This document shows, one piece after another, positions 1 through 8,300 of a DNA stretch of 12,489 bases; the first letter of the stretch is position 1; the number at the start of each line of letters is the position of its first letter. Made by a program: the position numbers and the translations under genes. Origin of the DNA: Beijerinckiaceae bacterium (GTDB lineage Bacteria; Pseudomonadota; Alphaproteobacteria; Rhizobiales; Beijerinckiaceae); NCBI GenBank assembly GCA_947456315.1, contig CANGRU010000018.1, forward strand, positions 1 to 12,489. The letters are read 5' to 3'. A model generated the notes under the pieces. That model was not told the origin of the DNA. It worked only from the letters and a program-made list of their open reading frames with translations, and searched no databases.

Positions 1-581
1 AAGTGCAGCTCGAAGAGCGGCTTTATCGCCATCGCTGCGTCGAGGCCTGGTCGATGACTGTGCCGTGGACGGGCTTTCCGCTGAAGCAATTGGTCGATCT
101 CGCCAAGCCATTATCGGGCGCAAAATATGTGCGTTTTGAAACTTTTCTTGATCCGAAAATGGGCCCCGGCCAAAAGCAGAGCTGGTATCCGTGGCCCTAT
201 GTCGAGGGGCTGTCCATGGCGGAGGCCACCAACGATCTGACACTGATGGTGACAGGCGCTTATGGCAAACCACTCGCCAAACAATTCGGCGCGCCGATCC
301 GCCTGCACACGCCATGGAAATACGGCTTCAAATCGGTGAAATCGATCACGCGCATTTCCTTTGTCACCGAACAGCCGAAAAACTTCTGGCAGTCGCTGCA
401 ATCATCCGAATACGGCTTCTGGGCCAATGTGAATCCGGACGTGTCGCACCCGCGCTGGTCGCAAGCTAGCGAAGAAGTACTCGGCACAGGCAATCGCGTG
501 CCGACGACTGTGTTCAACGGCTACGGCGAACAGGTCGCCCATCTCTACAAGGGGATGGAGAACGAGAAGATCTGGTTTTAG
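1..581 (+). CDS. msrP: Protein-methionine-sulfoxide reductase catalytic subunit MsrP (C-terminal part; 5' end outside window)
   Basis: This is the last ~192 residues of the periplasmic molybdopterin enzyme MsrP (formerly YedY), which reduces methionine sulfoxide in envelope proteins using electrons from the membrane haem protein MsrQ. The stretch [10 protein letters not shown] near the left edge holds the conserved cysteine that ligates molybdenum. The motifs [32 protein letters not shown] and [10 protein letters not shown] match the family through to its normal C-terminus. The full protein is usually about 310-335 residues, so the Tat signal and N-terminal third lie upstream of the window. 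The GTG at base 3 is an internal valine codon rather than a start, because the family alignment continues upstream. MsrQ usually follows msrP, but here the next gene is a convergent lysR, so msrQ must be upstream or elsewhere. The identification is firm. Confidence 0.95.
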   Translation, partial: VQLEERLYRHRCVEAWSMTVPWTGFPLKQLVDLAKPLSGAKYVRFETFLDPKMGPGQKQSWYPWPYVEGLSMAEATNDLTLMVTGAYGKPLAKQFGAPIRLHTPWKYGFKSVKSITRISFVTEQPKNFWQSLQSSEYGFWANVNPDVSHPRWSQASEEVLGTGNRVPTTVFNGYGEQVAHLYKGMENEKIWF

Positions 582-585
582 CATT

Positions 586-667
586 GTCATTGCGAGCGGA
601 GCGAAGCAATCCAGAGCCACACGTGCGGCCTTCTGGGTTGCTTCGTCGCTTTGCTCCTCGCAATGAC
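586..667. repeat. Dispersed palindromic repeat, copy 1
   Basis: An 82-base imperfect palindrome fills the gap between the convergent msrP and lysR genes. The outer arms GTCATTGCGAG (586-596) and CTCGCAATGAC (657-667) are perfect complements. The inner arms GCGAAGCAATCCAGA and TCTGGGTTGCTTCG also pair, with one G-U. It ends 3 bases before the lysR stop codon and starts 4 bases after the msrP stop. Read in one minus frame it gives CEEQSDEATQ...ALDCFAPLAMT, a signature I recognise from spurious ORFs over interspersed repeats in alphaproteobacterial genomes. It probably folds into a long hairpin in transcripts from either side and could act as a bidirectional terminator or mRNA-end stabiliser; that role is inference. 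A second copy is at 3527-3614. Confidence 0.9.
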
Positions 668-670
668 GGA

Positions 671-1561
671 TCAGAAATCCCAACGCTGGGCGCTGGTCAC
701 CAGAAAGTCGCGAAACACCTGAATACGCGCGACATTTTTTAACTCTTCCGGATAGACCAGATAGCAATCGAGCTCGGGCATATCGGCTTCGGGCAGAATA
801 CGCACGAGCGAGGAATCCGGCCCGACCAGATAATCCGGCAAGACAGAAATGCCCGCACCCGCCTCCACCGCACGACGCAAGGCCGGAATGTTGTTGCAAG
901 TCATGGCTGAGGGGCGTGACGCGCGCGAGGCACGCCCCGCATATTGCAGCGAATTGATATTGGTCAGGTAATGCGCGGATGAGGCGCCGTAAGTGAGAAT
1001 GCGATGCTTGTCGAGATCGTCCAGCGTTTTGGGTTGCCCGTACCGCTTGAGATAGCTTGCCGCCGCATAGGCATGAAAATGCATGGTGAACAGGCGGCGG
1101 CGAATAAGATCAGGCTGCACTGGCTCGCGCACACGCAGCGCCACATCGGCTTCGCGCATGCTGATATCCAGCTCATCGTCTGACAAAATCAGATTGAGTT
1201 CGATATCGGGATAAAGCTCGAGAAACTCGGCGATACGTGGCGACAGCCATTCCGTGCCCACACCCACAGTCGTCGTCACACGCAAGAGACCATGCGGGCG
1301 TTCGCGATTGTCGGACAGGCGCATGCGGGTTGCGTCGAGCTTCTGCCAGACATCCTTCACCGTGCGAAACAGCAACTCGCCTTGCTCGGTCAGGATCAAC
1401 CCGCGCGCATGACGATGAAACAGCGGAACCTTGAGGTCTTGCTCCAGCGCGCTGACCTGCCGACTGACTGCTGATTGGCTCAAGCCCAGCGCGTCACCCG
1501 CATGGGTGAAAGAGCCCGCCTCGGCAGCCGCATGAAAGATGCGCAGCTTGTCCCAATCCAC
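671..1561 (-). CDS. LysR-family transcriptional regulator downstream of trxB
   Basis: A 296-residue LysR-type regulator of normal family length. The winged helix-turn-helix occupies about residues 3-62 (core SFTHAGDALGLSQSAVSRQV, then LEQDLKVPLFHRH and the wing LILTEQGE). A linker helix runs to about residue 88, and the effector-binding domain covers about 91-296, beginning GLLRVTTTVGVG. The start is a GTG whose reverse-strand upstream sequence holds AAGGAG seven bases before it; an ATG inside that Shine-Dalgarno region is in another frame. The gene lies 41 bases behind trxB on the same strand with no visible terminator, so it is probably co-transcribed, unlike the usual divergent arrangement of LysR regulators and their targets. 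Effector and target genes cannot be read from the sequence. A link to thiol redox balance is inference from position only. Confidence 0.92.
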   Translation of the reverse strand: MDWDKLRIFHAAAEAGSFTHAGDALGLSQSAVSRQVSALEQDLKVPLFHRHARGLILTEQGELLFRTVKDVWQKLDATRMRLSDNRERPHGLLRVTTTVGVGTEWLSPRIAEFLELYPDIELNLILSDDELDISMREADVALRVREPVQPDLIRRRLFTMHFHAYAAASYLKRYGQPKTLDDLDKHRILTYGASSAHYLTNINSLQYAGRASRASRPSAMTCNNIPALRRAVEAGAGISVLPDYLVGPDSSLVRILPEADMPELDCYLVYPEELKNVARIQVFRDFLVTSAQRWDF

Positions 1562-1602
1562 GAGGCATCTCCTTCAACGACATGCGATTGATAAATGCGC
1601 GA

Positions 1603-2559
1603 TTATGCTTTGGGTTGTGCAGCCAGCCAGCGCTCGGCTTCCAGTGCGGCCATGCAGCCCATGCCTGCCGCTGTGACAGCCTGACGATAGATATCGTCGG
1701 TGACGTCACCGGCCGCATAAACACCGGGCACGCTGGTCTGCGTCGAATCCGGCGCCGTCTTGATATAGCCGTTGGGCTTGATCTCGAGCTGGCCGGCAAA
1801 AAGTTGCGAGGCCGGCTCATGACCGATGGCCACAAACACGCCATGCACAGGCCGCTCAGTGATCGCGCCGCTCTTCACATTCTTCAGCTTCACATGGGTG
1901 ACGCCGAGCGGTGACATATCACCACAGATTTCTTCAATGGCGCTATCCCAGACAATTTCGACATTGGGCGATTTGAACAGGCGGTCCTGCAAAATGCGCT
2001 CCGCCTTGAAGGAGTCCCGACGATGAACCACCGTCACTTTGGAAGCGAGATGCGACAGATAGAGCGCTTCTTCGACAGCGGAATTGCCGCCGCCCACCAC
2101 CATGACTTCTTTGCCGCGATAGAAGAACCCATCGCAAGTCGCACAAGCCGAGACACCGAAACCCTTGAACTTTTCTTCAGACGGAAGACCCAGCCATTTC
2201 GCCTTGGCGCCCGTGGCAATGACGAGCGTGTCACAGGTGTAAATGGTGCCGCTATCACCCCACAGCGTGAAGGGGCGCTTGGTCAGATCAACCTTGGTGA
2301 TGTGGTCGGAGACCATGTCGGTCCCGACATGCTCGGCCTGCTTGCGCATCTGCTCCATCAGCCAGGGGCCCTGGATGGCATCGGCAAAGCCCGGATAATT
2401 CTCGACATCGGTCGTGATCATCAACTGGCCGCCGGGCTCAAAGCCGGAGATCAACATGGGCTTGAGCATCGCGCGGGCTGCATAGATCGCTGTTGTATAG
2501 CCAGCGGGGCCGGAGCCGACGATAATCATGCGCGCATGCTGAGGGGCGGTGGACGTCAT
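1603..2559 (-). CDS. trxB: Thioredoxin-disulfide reductase
   Basis: A 318-residue cytoplasmic flavoprotein that passes electrons from NADPH to thioredoxin. The FAD site GSGPAG is at residues 15-20. The redox-active CATC is at 139-142. The NADPH-binding GGGNSA is at 156-161, with the phosphate-recognising HRR at 179-181. The C-terminal FAD motif AAGDV at 282-286 is followed by YRQAVTAAGMG at 291-301. Length and order of domains are those of the bacterial low-molecular-weight class. The start is ATG; the region just upstream has only a weak ribosome-binding sequence (GAGA). A good sigma-70-like promoter lies about 75 bases before it, and the lysR gene follows after 41 bases. The identification is firm. 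Confidence 0.97.
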   Translation of the reverse strand: MTSTAPQHARMIIVGSGPAGYTTAIYAARAMLKPMLISGFEPGGQLMITTDVENYPGFADAIQGPWLMEQMRKQAEHVGTDMVSDHITKVDLTKRPFTLWGDSGTIYTCDTLVIATGAKAKWLGLPSEEKFKGFGVSACATCDGFFYRGKEVMVVGGGNSAVEEALYLSHLASKVTVVHRRDSFKAERILQDRLFKSPNVEIVWDSAIEEICGDMSPLGVTHVKLKNVKSGAITERPVHGVFVAIGHEPASQLFAGQLEIKPNGYIKTAPDSTQTSVPGVYAAGDVTDDIYRQAVTAAGMGCMAALEAERWLAAQPKA

Positions 2560-2640
2560 CGGTAAATCTCTGAAAAGGCGGTTTCATGAAGCCCGCAGGG
2601 GGCGGCGTCAGGGCGACCAGCGCCCCGCTACATGCATTTA

Positions 2641-2669
2641 GGTATAAGAACGACATGCACTGGCTGCAA
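2641..2669 (-). promoter_or_regulatory. Candidate sigma-70 promoter for trxB
   Basis: On the minus strand TTGCAG (2669-2664) and TATACC (2646-2641) are separated by exactly 17 bases, a good housekeeping spacing. Transcription would start near 2634 and give a leader of about 75 bases before the trxB start codon. The -35 matches consensus at 3 of 6 positions and the -10 at 4 of 6. This is inferred from sequence alone. Confidence 0.45.
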
Positions 2670-2699
2670 GGCTGGCCACCCTGTTGATCACAGGCCAGA

Positions 2700-2759
2700 G
2701 CCCCTGCCACGGGGGCATTGTGTCGCTGGTGCGCCACCAGCAAAAGCTTGCCCGCAAGC
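2700..2759. other. Cluster of three short hairpins in the trxB/dioxygenase divergent region
   Basis: Three consecutive inverted repeats occupy 60 bases of the 273-base gap between trxB and the dioxygenase gene. They are GCCCC/GGGGC (2700-2704 with 2712-2716), GCTGGTG/CACCAGC with a 3-base loop (2725-2731 with 2735-2741), and GCTTG/CAAGC with a 4-base loop (2746-2750 with 2755-2759). None is followed by a T-run on either strand, so they are not obvious terminators. They could be operator half-sites or DNA structure between the two promoters. No gene is supported in this gap. Confidence 0.4.
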
Positions 2760-2776
2760 GGGGGCGGCACTAGTGT
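2748..2776 (+). promoter_or_regulatory. Candidate promoter for the dioxygenase gene
   Basis: TTGCCC (2748-2753) and TAGTGT (2771-2776) are 17 bases apart on the plus strand. A start near 2783 would leave about 50 bases of leader before the ATG at 2833. The -10 is a poor match (3 of 6), and the -35 overlaps a small hairpin, so this is a weak prediction. Confidence 0.28.
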
Positions 2777-2832
2777 GCGGCCCAATTCGTGGCCCCGACG
2801 GCCCCACAGCTTTCAAAAAGGCAGAACCTCCC

Positions 2833-3507
2833 ATGCCAGATACGAGCGCGATCACCACCGCCGATATCATTGCCAGCGTCATTGCCAGCATTCAAGCGCG
2901 CCAGACTTTTGAAGCGCCCTATCGCCATTGGCTGATCGACAATGTGTTTCCGGCCGCCGTTGCTGATGAACTGGCAGATCTGCCTGTTTCCGCGCCTGCG
3001 CTGGCCGGCGTGTCGGGCAAGCGCGAATTGCACAATGACCAGCGCTCCTATTTCGATGTGCCCTCCATGGCGCGTTTTCCTGTCATGCGCAAAGTTGCAG
3101 AGGCCTTGCAGTCGAAAGAGGTGGCGAAAGCTATCCATACAGGTTTTGGCGCACCGATTGATGACACCTATCTGCGTCTCGAATATGCGGTGGATACGGA
3201 CGGGTTCTGGCTCCAGCCCCACACAGATCTCGGCGTGAAGAAATTCACGTGTCTGATTTATTTGTCATCGGGCGTCGGCCATGACGAATTGGGCACCGAT
3301 ATTTACGAGCGCGAAGACAAGCATTTCGGCCGCTCGCCGTTCAAGCGCAACAGCGCCATGATTTTCGTGCCCGGCGACAACACCTGGCATGGTTTTGAGA
3401 AGCGCACGATTCAGGGTGAGCGCAAGTCCGTCATTCTGAATTATGTGACGCAAGCCTGGCTGGCACGCGAACAGCTGTCTTATCCGAATGAAACGGTGCG
3501 GGTATAA
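2833..3507 (+). CDS. Fe(II)/2-oxoglutarate-dependent dioxygenase (prolyl-hydroxylase-like fold)
   Basis: A 224-residue protein with the double-stranded beta-helix iron site of the 2OG-Fe(II) oxygenase superfamily. The HxD pair is His130/Asp132 in LQPHTDLG, the distal His186 is in TWHGFEK, and Arg197 in QGERKSVILNYV is positioned to bind the 2-oxoglutarate carboxylate. Such enzymes couple decarboxylation of 2-oxoglutarate to hydroxylation of a protein, sugar or small molecule; the substrate cannot be read here. Conserved-looking blocks before the site include HNDQRSYFD and YLRLEYAVD. The frame is open further upstream, but I chose the ATG at 2833 because the translation upstream of it looks like random GC-rich reading and AAGGCAG precedes this ATG. 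The gene stands alone, divergent from trxB and convergent with the ELM1-family gene. Confidence 0.85.
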   Translation: MPDTSAITTADIIASVIASIQARQTFEAPYRHWLIDNVFPAAVADELADLPVSAPALAGVSGKRELHNDQRSYFDVPSMARFPVMRKVAEALQSKEVAKAIHTGFGAPIDDTYLRLEYAVDTDGFWLQPHTDLGVKKFTCLIYLSSGVGHDELGTDIYEREDKHFGRSPFKRNSAMIFVPGDNTWHGFEKRTIQGERKSVILNYVTQAWLAREQLSYPNETVRV

Positions 3508-3526
3508 GAGCACCCCATCGCCTCCT

Positions 3527-3614
3527 CGTCCTTGCGAGGAGGCCGAAGGCCGACGCGGCAATCCAGAGCAACGTGTGAGGCTTTCTGGGTTGCTTCGCTT
3601 CGCTCGCAAGGACG
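3527..3614. repeat. Dispersed palindromic repeat, copy 2
   Basis: An 88-base palindrome between the convergent dioxygenase and ELM1-family genes. The outer arms CGTCCTTGCGAG (3527-3538) and CTCGCAAGGACG (3603-3614) are perfect complements. The inner parts share GCAATCCAGAG and TTTCTGGGTTGCTTCG with copy 1. The left arm is longer because it carries GGCCGAAGGCC, itself a small inverted repeat; the right arm has the short form. Relative to copy 1, one outer base pair has changed from A-T to C-G on both sides. The element ends 4 bases before the stop codon of the ELM1-family gene. It is a possible bidirectional terminator or processing site; that role is inference. Confidence 0.9.
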
Positions 3615-3618
3615 AAGC

Positions 3619-4632
3619 CTACACCCCCCGAAACGCCCGATACCGCCGCACCACTTCAGCGGCAATAATGCCCGTCGCATCGACAGGCGGATAATCCCAA
3701 CGCTGCAAAGACCAATTTGACGCGCGCTGGTTGGGCAAAAGGCGCAAGGCGCCTGCGCCCACTAGCTTCTCCAGAAAGCCCGACATTTTGGCGGCACCAC
3801 CTGTCGGTTCATAGATGAAAACCGGCGCGCCGGTAGAGGCTGCCTCGCCCACCATATTCACACTGTCCGCCGTGACGACCAAGGCTGAGGCCTGCGCCAG
3901 AATTTGCGCATATGGATTGTCGCCTGTCCCATCCCAGATAAAAGCCCTTGCGGCAGAGCCACTTTCAGAAACGGCTGCGCGCAAAGCCTCCATCAACTCG
4001 GATGGCGTACGACGCGAAGGCGTCACCATCAGACCTTGACCACTCGCCAAAATCTCACGCGCGATATCGCAGAGCGCAGCTATATCGGTCGCTTCAAAAC
4101 GATGCGCGCCACTGGGGCCACCGAGCACTAGGCCCACACGCGGCTGCGGCAGATGCGCCAAGCGCGGATCAGGGTTCTGACGCGCGCTCGCCAAAACAGA
4201 TGGACGCAAATGATGCGGCGATGTCAGCGTGACGAGCACATTGCCTCCACGCAGACGATCATGCTCGGGCACCCAGATCAGATCAGCCGCTTTGGCGCCA
4301 ACCCGCGGGTCTTGCAGAAACACAGTGAAGGTCTTGCCACCCGACAGCTTTTTGATGGCACGCAGATAAGGAACCGTCACGCGGCCTGATGCGAAAACAA
4401 GATCGGGCCAAGGCCCATGCAAGGGAGAGTCCGGCTGCGCAGGATTGTCGCGCGGATCAATCGGGCCCCAAGGCGCGAAAAATTCAAACAAGGCGCGCGG
4501 GCGCACAGGGCGCAACTGCGGCTCAAGGCCCAGTTCATGGGCCACACCCAAGCAATTGACCTCATGCCCGACCTTGCCTGATTGCAAGATCCAGGCACGC
4601 GTCTGGTCTGGAAGTTTGGAAGCCTGAGCCAT
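3619..4632 (-). CDS. ELM1-family (DUF1022) protein, GT-B-like
   Basis: A 337-residue protein of the 'mitochondrial fission ELM1' family, named after a plant protein but widespread in alphaproteobacteria. It has two Rossmann-like halves resembling GT-B glycosyltransferases. Recognisable blocks are WILQSGKVGHEVNCLGVA near the N-terminus, FLQDPR (105-110), VLGGPSGAHR (169-178) and VVTADSVNMVGEAASTGAPV (252-271). The last block resembles the nucleotide-sugar-binding region of GT-B enzymes. The bacterial function is not established; cell-envelope glycosylation is a reasonable guess only. The start ATG has AGGGA five bases before it. It follows greA by 47 bases on the same strand, with a small hairpin between. 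The family call is firm and the function unknown. Confidence 0.85.
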   Translation of the reverse strand: MAQASKLPDQTRAWILQSGKVGHEVNCLGVAHELGLEPQLRPVRPRALFEFFAPWGPIDPRDNPAQPDSPLHGPWPDLVFASGRVTVPYLRAIKKLSGGKTFTVFLQDPRVGAKAADLIWVPEHDRLRGGNVLVTLTSPHHLRPSVLASARQNPDPRLAHLPQPRVGLVLGGPSGAHRFEATDIAALCDIAREILASGQGLMVTPSRRTPSELMEALRAAVSESGSAARAFIWDGTGDNPYAQILAQASALVVTADSVNMVGEAASTGAPVFIYEPTGGAAKMSGFLEKLVGAGALRLLPNQRASNWSLQRWDYPPVDATGIIAAEVVRRYRAFRGV

Positions 4633-4646
4633 TGCGGTCCCTGAAC

Positions 4647-4664
4647 CTGCGCCTGTCAGCGCAG
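4647..4664 (-). other. Hairpin in the greA to ELM1-family gap
   Basis: CTGCGC (4664-4659 on the minus strand) and GCGCAG (4652-4647) form a perfect six-base stem with a six-base loop TGACAG. It sits just before the ribosome-binding site of the ELM1-family gene. There is no following T-run, so it is more likely an mRNA processing or stability element than a terminator. Confidence 0.4.
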
Positions 4665-4679
4665 ATCGCCGGAGTGCCG

Positions 4680-5153
4680 TTACTTGTAAGCGATGGCGGT
4701 GATTTCGTAGCTCTTGCCACCGCCGGGCGTATTCACCTCGACCGTGTCACCGACCTTCTTGCTGATCAGCGCACGCGCAATCGGAGACGTGATGGAGACC
4801 TTGCCGTCTTTCACATCAGCTTCGCTCTCGCCGACGATCTGATAGGTCTTCTCTTCCTCCGTATCCTCATCAATGAGGGTGACGGTGGCGCCGAACTTGA
4901 TCGTATTGCCCGAGAGCTTCGACACGTCGATGACTTCGGCGCGCGCGAGTTTGTCTTCGAGCTCTGCGATGCGGCCTTCATTCAAAGACTGCGATTCTTT
5001 GGCGGCGTGATATTCCGCATTTTCGGACAGGTCGCCATGCGAGCGCGCTTCGGAGATCGCCGCGATGATGCGCGGGCGCTCTTCCTGCTGGCGACGACGC
5101 AACTCTTCTTCGAGAGCGACATAGCCCGGGGCGGTCATGGGAATCTTTTCCAT
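4680..5153 (-). CDS. greA: Transcription elongation factor GreA
   Basis: A 157-residue GreA of standard length. It enters the RNA polymerase secondary channel and stimulates cleavage of backtracked RNA. Residues 1-76 form the antiparallel coiled coil, with the acidic tip [15 protein letters not shown] holding Asp41 and Glu44, which coordinate the catalytic magnesium ion. Residues about 80-157 are the FKBP-like C-terminal domain ([20 protein letters not shown], then [18 protein letters not shown]). The start [10 protein letters not shown] is the usual family N-terminus and has GGAAAG upstream. It lies 147 bases downstream of carB and may be read from carB or from its own unseen promoter. Confidence 0.97.
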   Translation of the reverse strand: MEKIPMTAPGYVALEEELRRRQQEERPRIIAAISEARSHGDLSENAEYHAAKESQSLNEGRIAELEDKLARAEVIDVSKLSGNTIKFGATVTLIDEDTEEEKTYQIVGESEADVKDGKVSITSPIARALISKKVGDTVEVNTPGGGKSYEITAIAYK

Positions 5154-5221
5154 ATCCGTGTCTTTCCGAATTCAAATATCTGGTCCGAAACAGGCAAGAC
5201 CCGTCCCTGACACAAAGAATC

Positions 5222-5259
5222 CCCGCCCGTGAGGCCGAAGAGGCCTCCCGAACTGCGGG
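5222..5259 (-). terminator. Hairpin between carB and greA (possible weak terminator or processing site)
   Basis: Within the 147-base gap the sequence GAGGCC (5231-5236) and GGCCTC (5242-5247) forms a perfect six-base stem with a five-base loop. An outer pair CCCGC (5222-5226) and GCGGG (5255-5259) can extend it. On the transcribed strand only a broken T-rich stretch (TTCTTTG) follows, about 13 bases after the inner stem, so intrinsic termination would be weak. Nothing else is visible in this gap. Confidence 0.35.
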
Positions 5260-5300
5260 AATTCAGGAAAACGAGGGGGAGCGGAGCTGCCCGCCTCTCG

Positions 5301-8300
5301 TCAGTTGAAATAATCTTGCAGGGCGCGAACCTCAAGATCGCCGCCCTTATAGGCCTTGATCCCCTGCGCCGCCGCAATCGACCCTGCTAGAGTGGTGTAG
5401 TAGGGCACCTTATGCAAGAGGGCCGAACGGCGGAGAGACCGGCTGTCGGCGAGGGCCTGCGCCCCCTCTGTCGTATTGAAAACCAACTGGATTCCGCCAT
5501 TTTTGATGGAATCGACCACATGCGGGCGGCCTTCTGACACTTTATTGATTTTCTCGGAGGCAATGCCTTCAGCTTCCAGGAAGCGCTGGGTGCCGCCGGT
5601 CGCCACGATCTTGAAGCCTTCCTCGGCCAGCATTTTCATGGTGGAGAGGATGCGCGGCTTGTCCGCATCGCGAACCGAGACAAAGACCGTGCCGGAGGTC
5701 GGCACTTTCGTGCCCCCGCCGAGCTGGCTCTTGGCAAAGGCCACTTCGAACGAGCGATCAAGGCCGATGACTTCACCGGTCGAGCGCATTTCCGGACCCA
5801 GCACCGTATCGACACCGGGGAAGCGGGCGAAGGGGAAGACAGCTTCCTTCACGCCCACATGACCAAGCTCGACATGTTTCAGGCCGAAGCTGGCAAGAGA
5901 CTCGCCCGCCATGATGCGCGAGGCGATTTTGGCGATCGGCTGCCCGATGACCTTGGCCACAAACGGCACCGTGCGCGAAGCACGCGGATTGACTTCGAGC
6001 ACATAAATCTCGCCGTCCTTCAGCGCATACTGGACATTCATCAGACCGCCGACATTGAGCGCGAGCGCGAGTTTCGCGGTCTGCTCTTCCAGCGTTTTGA
6101 TAACTTCCGGCGACAAGGAGCGCGGCGGCAGCGAGCAGGCCGAGTCACCGGAGTGAATGCCCGCTTCTTCGATATGCTCCATGATACCGGCCACGAAGAC
6201 ATCCTTGCCATCGCACAGGCAGTCGACGTCGACTTCGACAGCATCCGAGAGATAGCGGTCAAACAGCAGCGGGTTCTTGCCCAAAACCGTATTGATCTGG
6301 CCCGTCTTGTCGTTGGGATAGCGCGACTTCACTTCTGCCGGCACAAGACCCGGCAGCGTGCCCAGCAGATAATCGTCGAACGCAGCCTCGTCGCGAATGA
6401 TCGCCATGGCGCGACCACCCAGCACATAAGAGGGGCGCACAACGAGCGGCAGGCCAAGCTCAGCGGCAATGAGGCGTGACTGCTCAACCGAATAGGCAAT
6501 GCCGTTCTTGGGCTGTTTCAGACCGACCTTGTCGAGCAGGCGCTTGAAGCGATCACGATCTTCCGCGAGATCGATTGAATCAACGCTTGTGCCCAGAATC
6601 GGAATGCCGGCCTGTTCGAGACTATGAGCCAGCTTCAGCGGCGTCTGGCCACCGAACTGAACGATCACGCCCTTCAGCGTGCCATTCATCTTTTCCTTGC
6701 GCAGAATTTCGAGAACATCTTCCTGCGTCAGCGGCTCGAAATAGAGGCGATCCGATGTATCGTAATCGGTCGAAACGGTTTCGGGATTGCAATTGACCAT
6801 GATGGTTTCATAGCCCGCGTCCGACAGCGCAAAGCACGCGTGGCAGCAGCAATAGTCGAACTCGATGCCCTGCCCGATGCGATTGGGACCACCACCCAGA
6901 ATGACGATCTTTTCGCGATTGGTCGGATTGGCTTCGCACACCGGCTCAGCGCCGCCAAACGGCGTTTCATAGGACGAATACATATAGGCTGTGGGAGACG
7001 CGAACTCCGCCGCGCAAGTGTCGATGCGCTTGTAGACGGGATGCACACTCAAAGCCGTGCGCTTCGCAGTCACCTGCTCTTCTGTCAGACCGGCCAGCGA
7101 GCTGAGACGCACATCCGAGAAACCAGCCGCCTTCAACATGCGGAAATTGACCGCATCATCCGGCAGACCAAACGTCTTCACCTTGTTTTCAAGGTCGACG
7201 ACTTCCTGCAGGCGATCAATGAACCAATGATCGATCTTGCAGGCCTCATAGATCTCGTCGTGAACCATGCCATAGCGCAGCGCTTGCGCGACAACGAGCA
7301 AACGATCCGGTGTCGGCTTGCCGAGCGCCGAGCGGATCGCCGCGCGATCATCGCCCTGACCCAGACCTTCGATCTCGACTTCATCGACACCCGACAGACC
7401 GGTCTCGAGCGAGCGCAGCGCCTTTTGCAGAGATTCAGCAAAGGTGCGGCCAATCGCCATGGATTCACCCACCGACTTCATGGCTGTTGTCAGCATGGGT
7501 TCGGCGCCGGGGAATTTTTCAAAGGCAAAGCGCGGGATTTTGGTGACGACATAATCAATCGTCGGCTCGAACGAGGCCGGTGTTGCGCCACCTGTAATGT
7601 CATTGGCGATTTCATCGAGCGTGTAACCAACGGCCAGCTTGGCCGCGACCTTGGCAATCGGGAAGCCCGTTGCCTTGGAGGCCAAAGCTGACGAGCGCGA
7701 CACGCGCGGATTCATTTCAATGACGATCATGCGGCCGTTTTCGGGATTGACCGCGAACTGCACATTCGAGCCGCCCGTCTCCACGCCGATTTCGCGCAGC
7801 ACGGCGAGCGAAGCATCGCGCATGATCTGATATTCTTTGTCCGTCAGCGTCAGGGCTGGCGCAACCGTGATCGAGTCACCGGTGTGCACGCCCATCGGAT
7901 CGATATTTTCAATCGAGCAGACGATGATGCAATTGTCCGCCTTGTCGCGGACCACTTCCATTTCATATTCCTTCCAGCCGAGGACGCTTTCCTCGACCAG
8001 AACTTCGTTCGTCGGCGAAGCATCAATGCCGCGCTCGATGATTTCGATATATTCAGCCTTGTTATAGGCAATGCCGCCGCCCGTGCCGCCCATGGTGAAG
8101 CTGGGGCGAATGATCGCCGGCAGACCGATGTCATCCAGAATGTCGAGCGCCTGAGCGAGCGTCTTGATCTGATGCGAACGCGGTGTATCGAGACCGATCT
8201 TGGTCATCGCATCGCGGAACAATTCACGATCTTCCGCCTTGTCGATGGCCTCGGCGGTGGCGCCGATCATCTCGACATCGAACTTTTCGAGAATGCCCAT

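Noticed and set aside
402..899. Minus-strand open frame of 165 codons overlapping msrP, the repeat and lysR
   Set aside because: It runs through the palindrome and out of frame across lysR; the CEEQSDEATQ string in it is a translated repeat.
2632..2832. Upstream extension of the dioxygenase frame by 67 codons
   Set aside because: The composition is rich in Cys, Pro and Gly with no family similarity, and it crosses the predicted promoter; the ATG at 2833 gives a normal N-terminus.
4632..5210. Plus-strand 192-codon frame antisense to greA
   Set aside because: It mirrors greA codon structure on the opposite strand; greA is certain by motifs.
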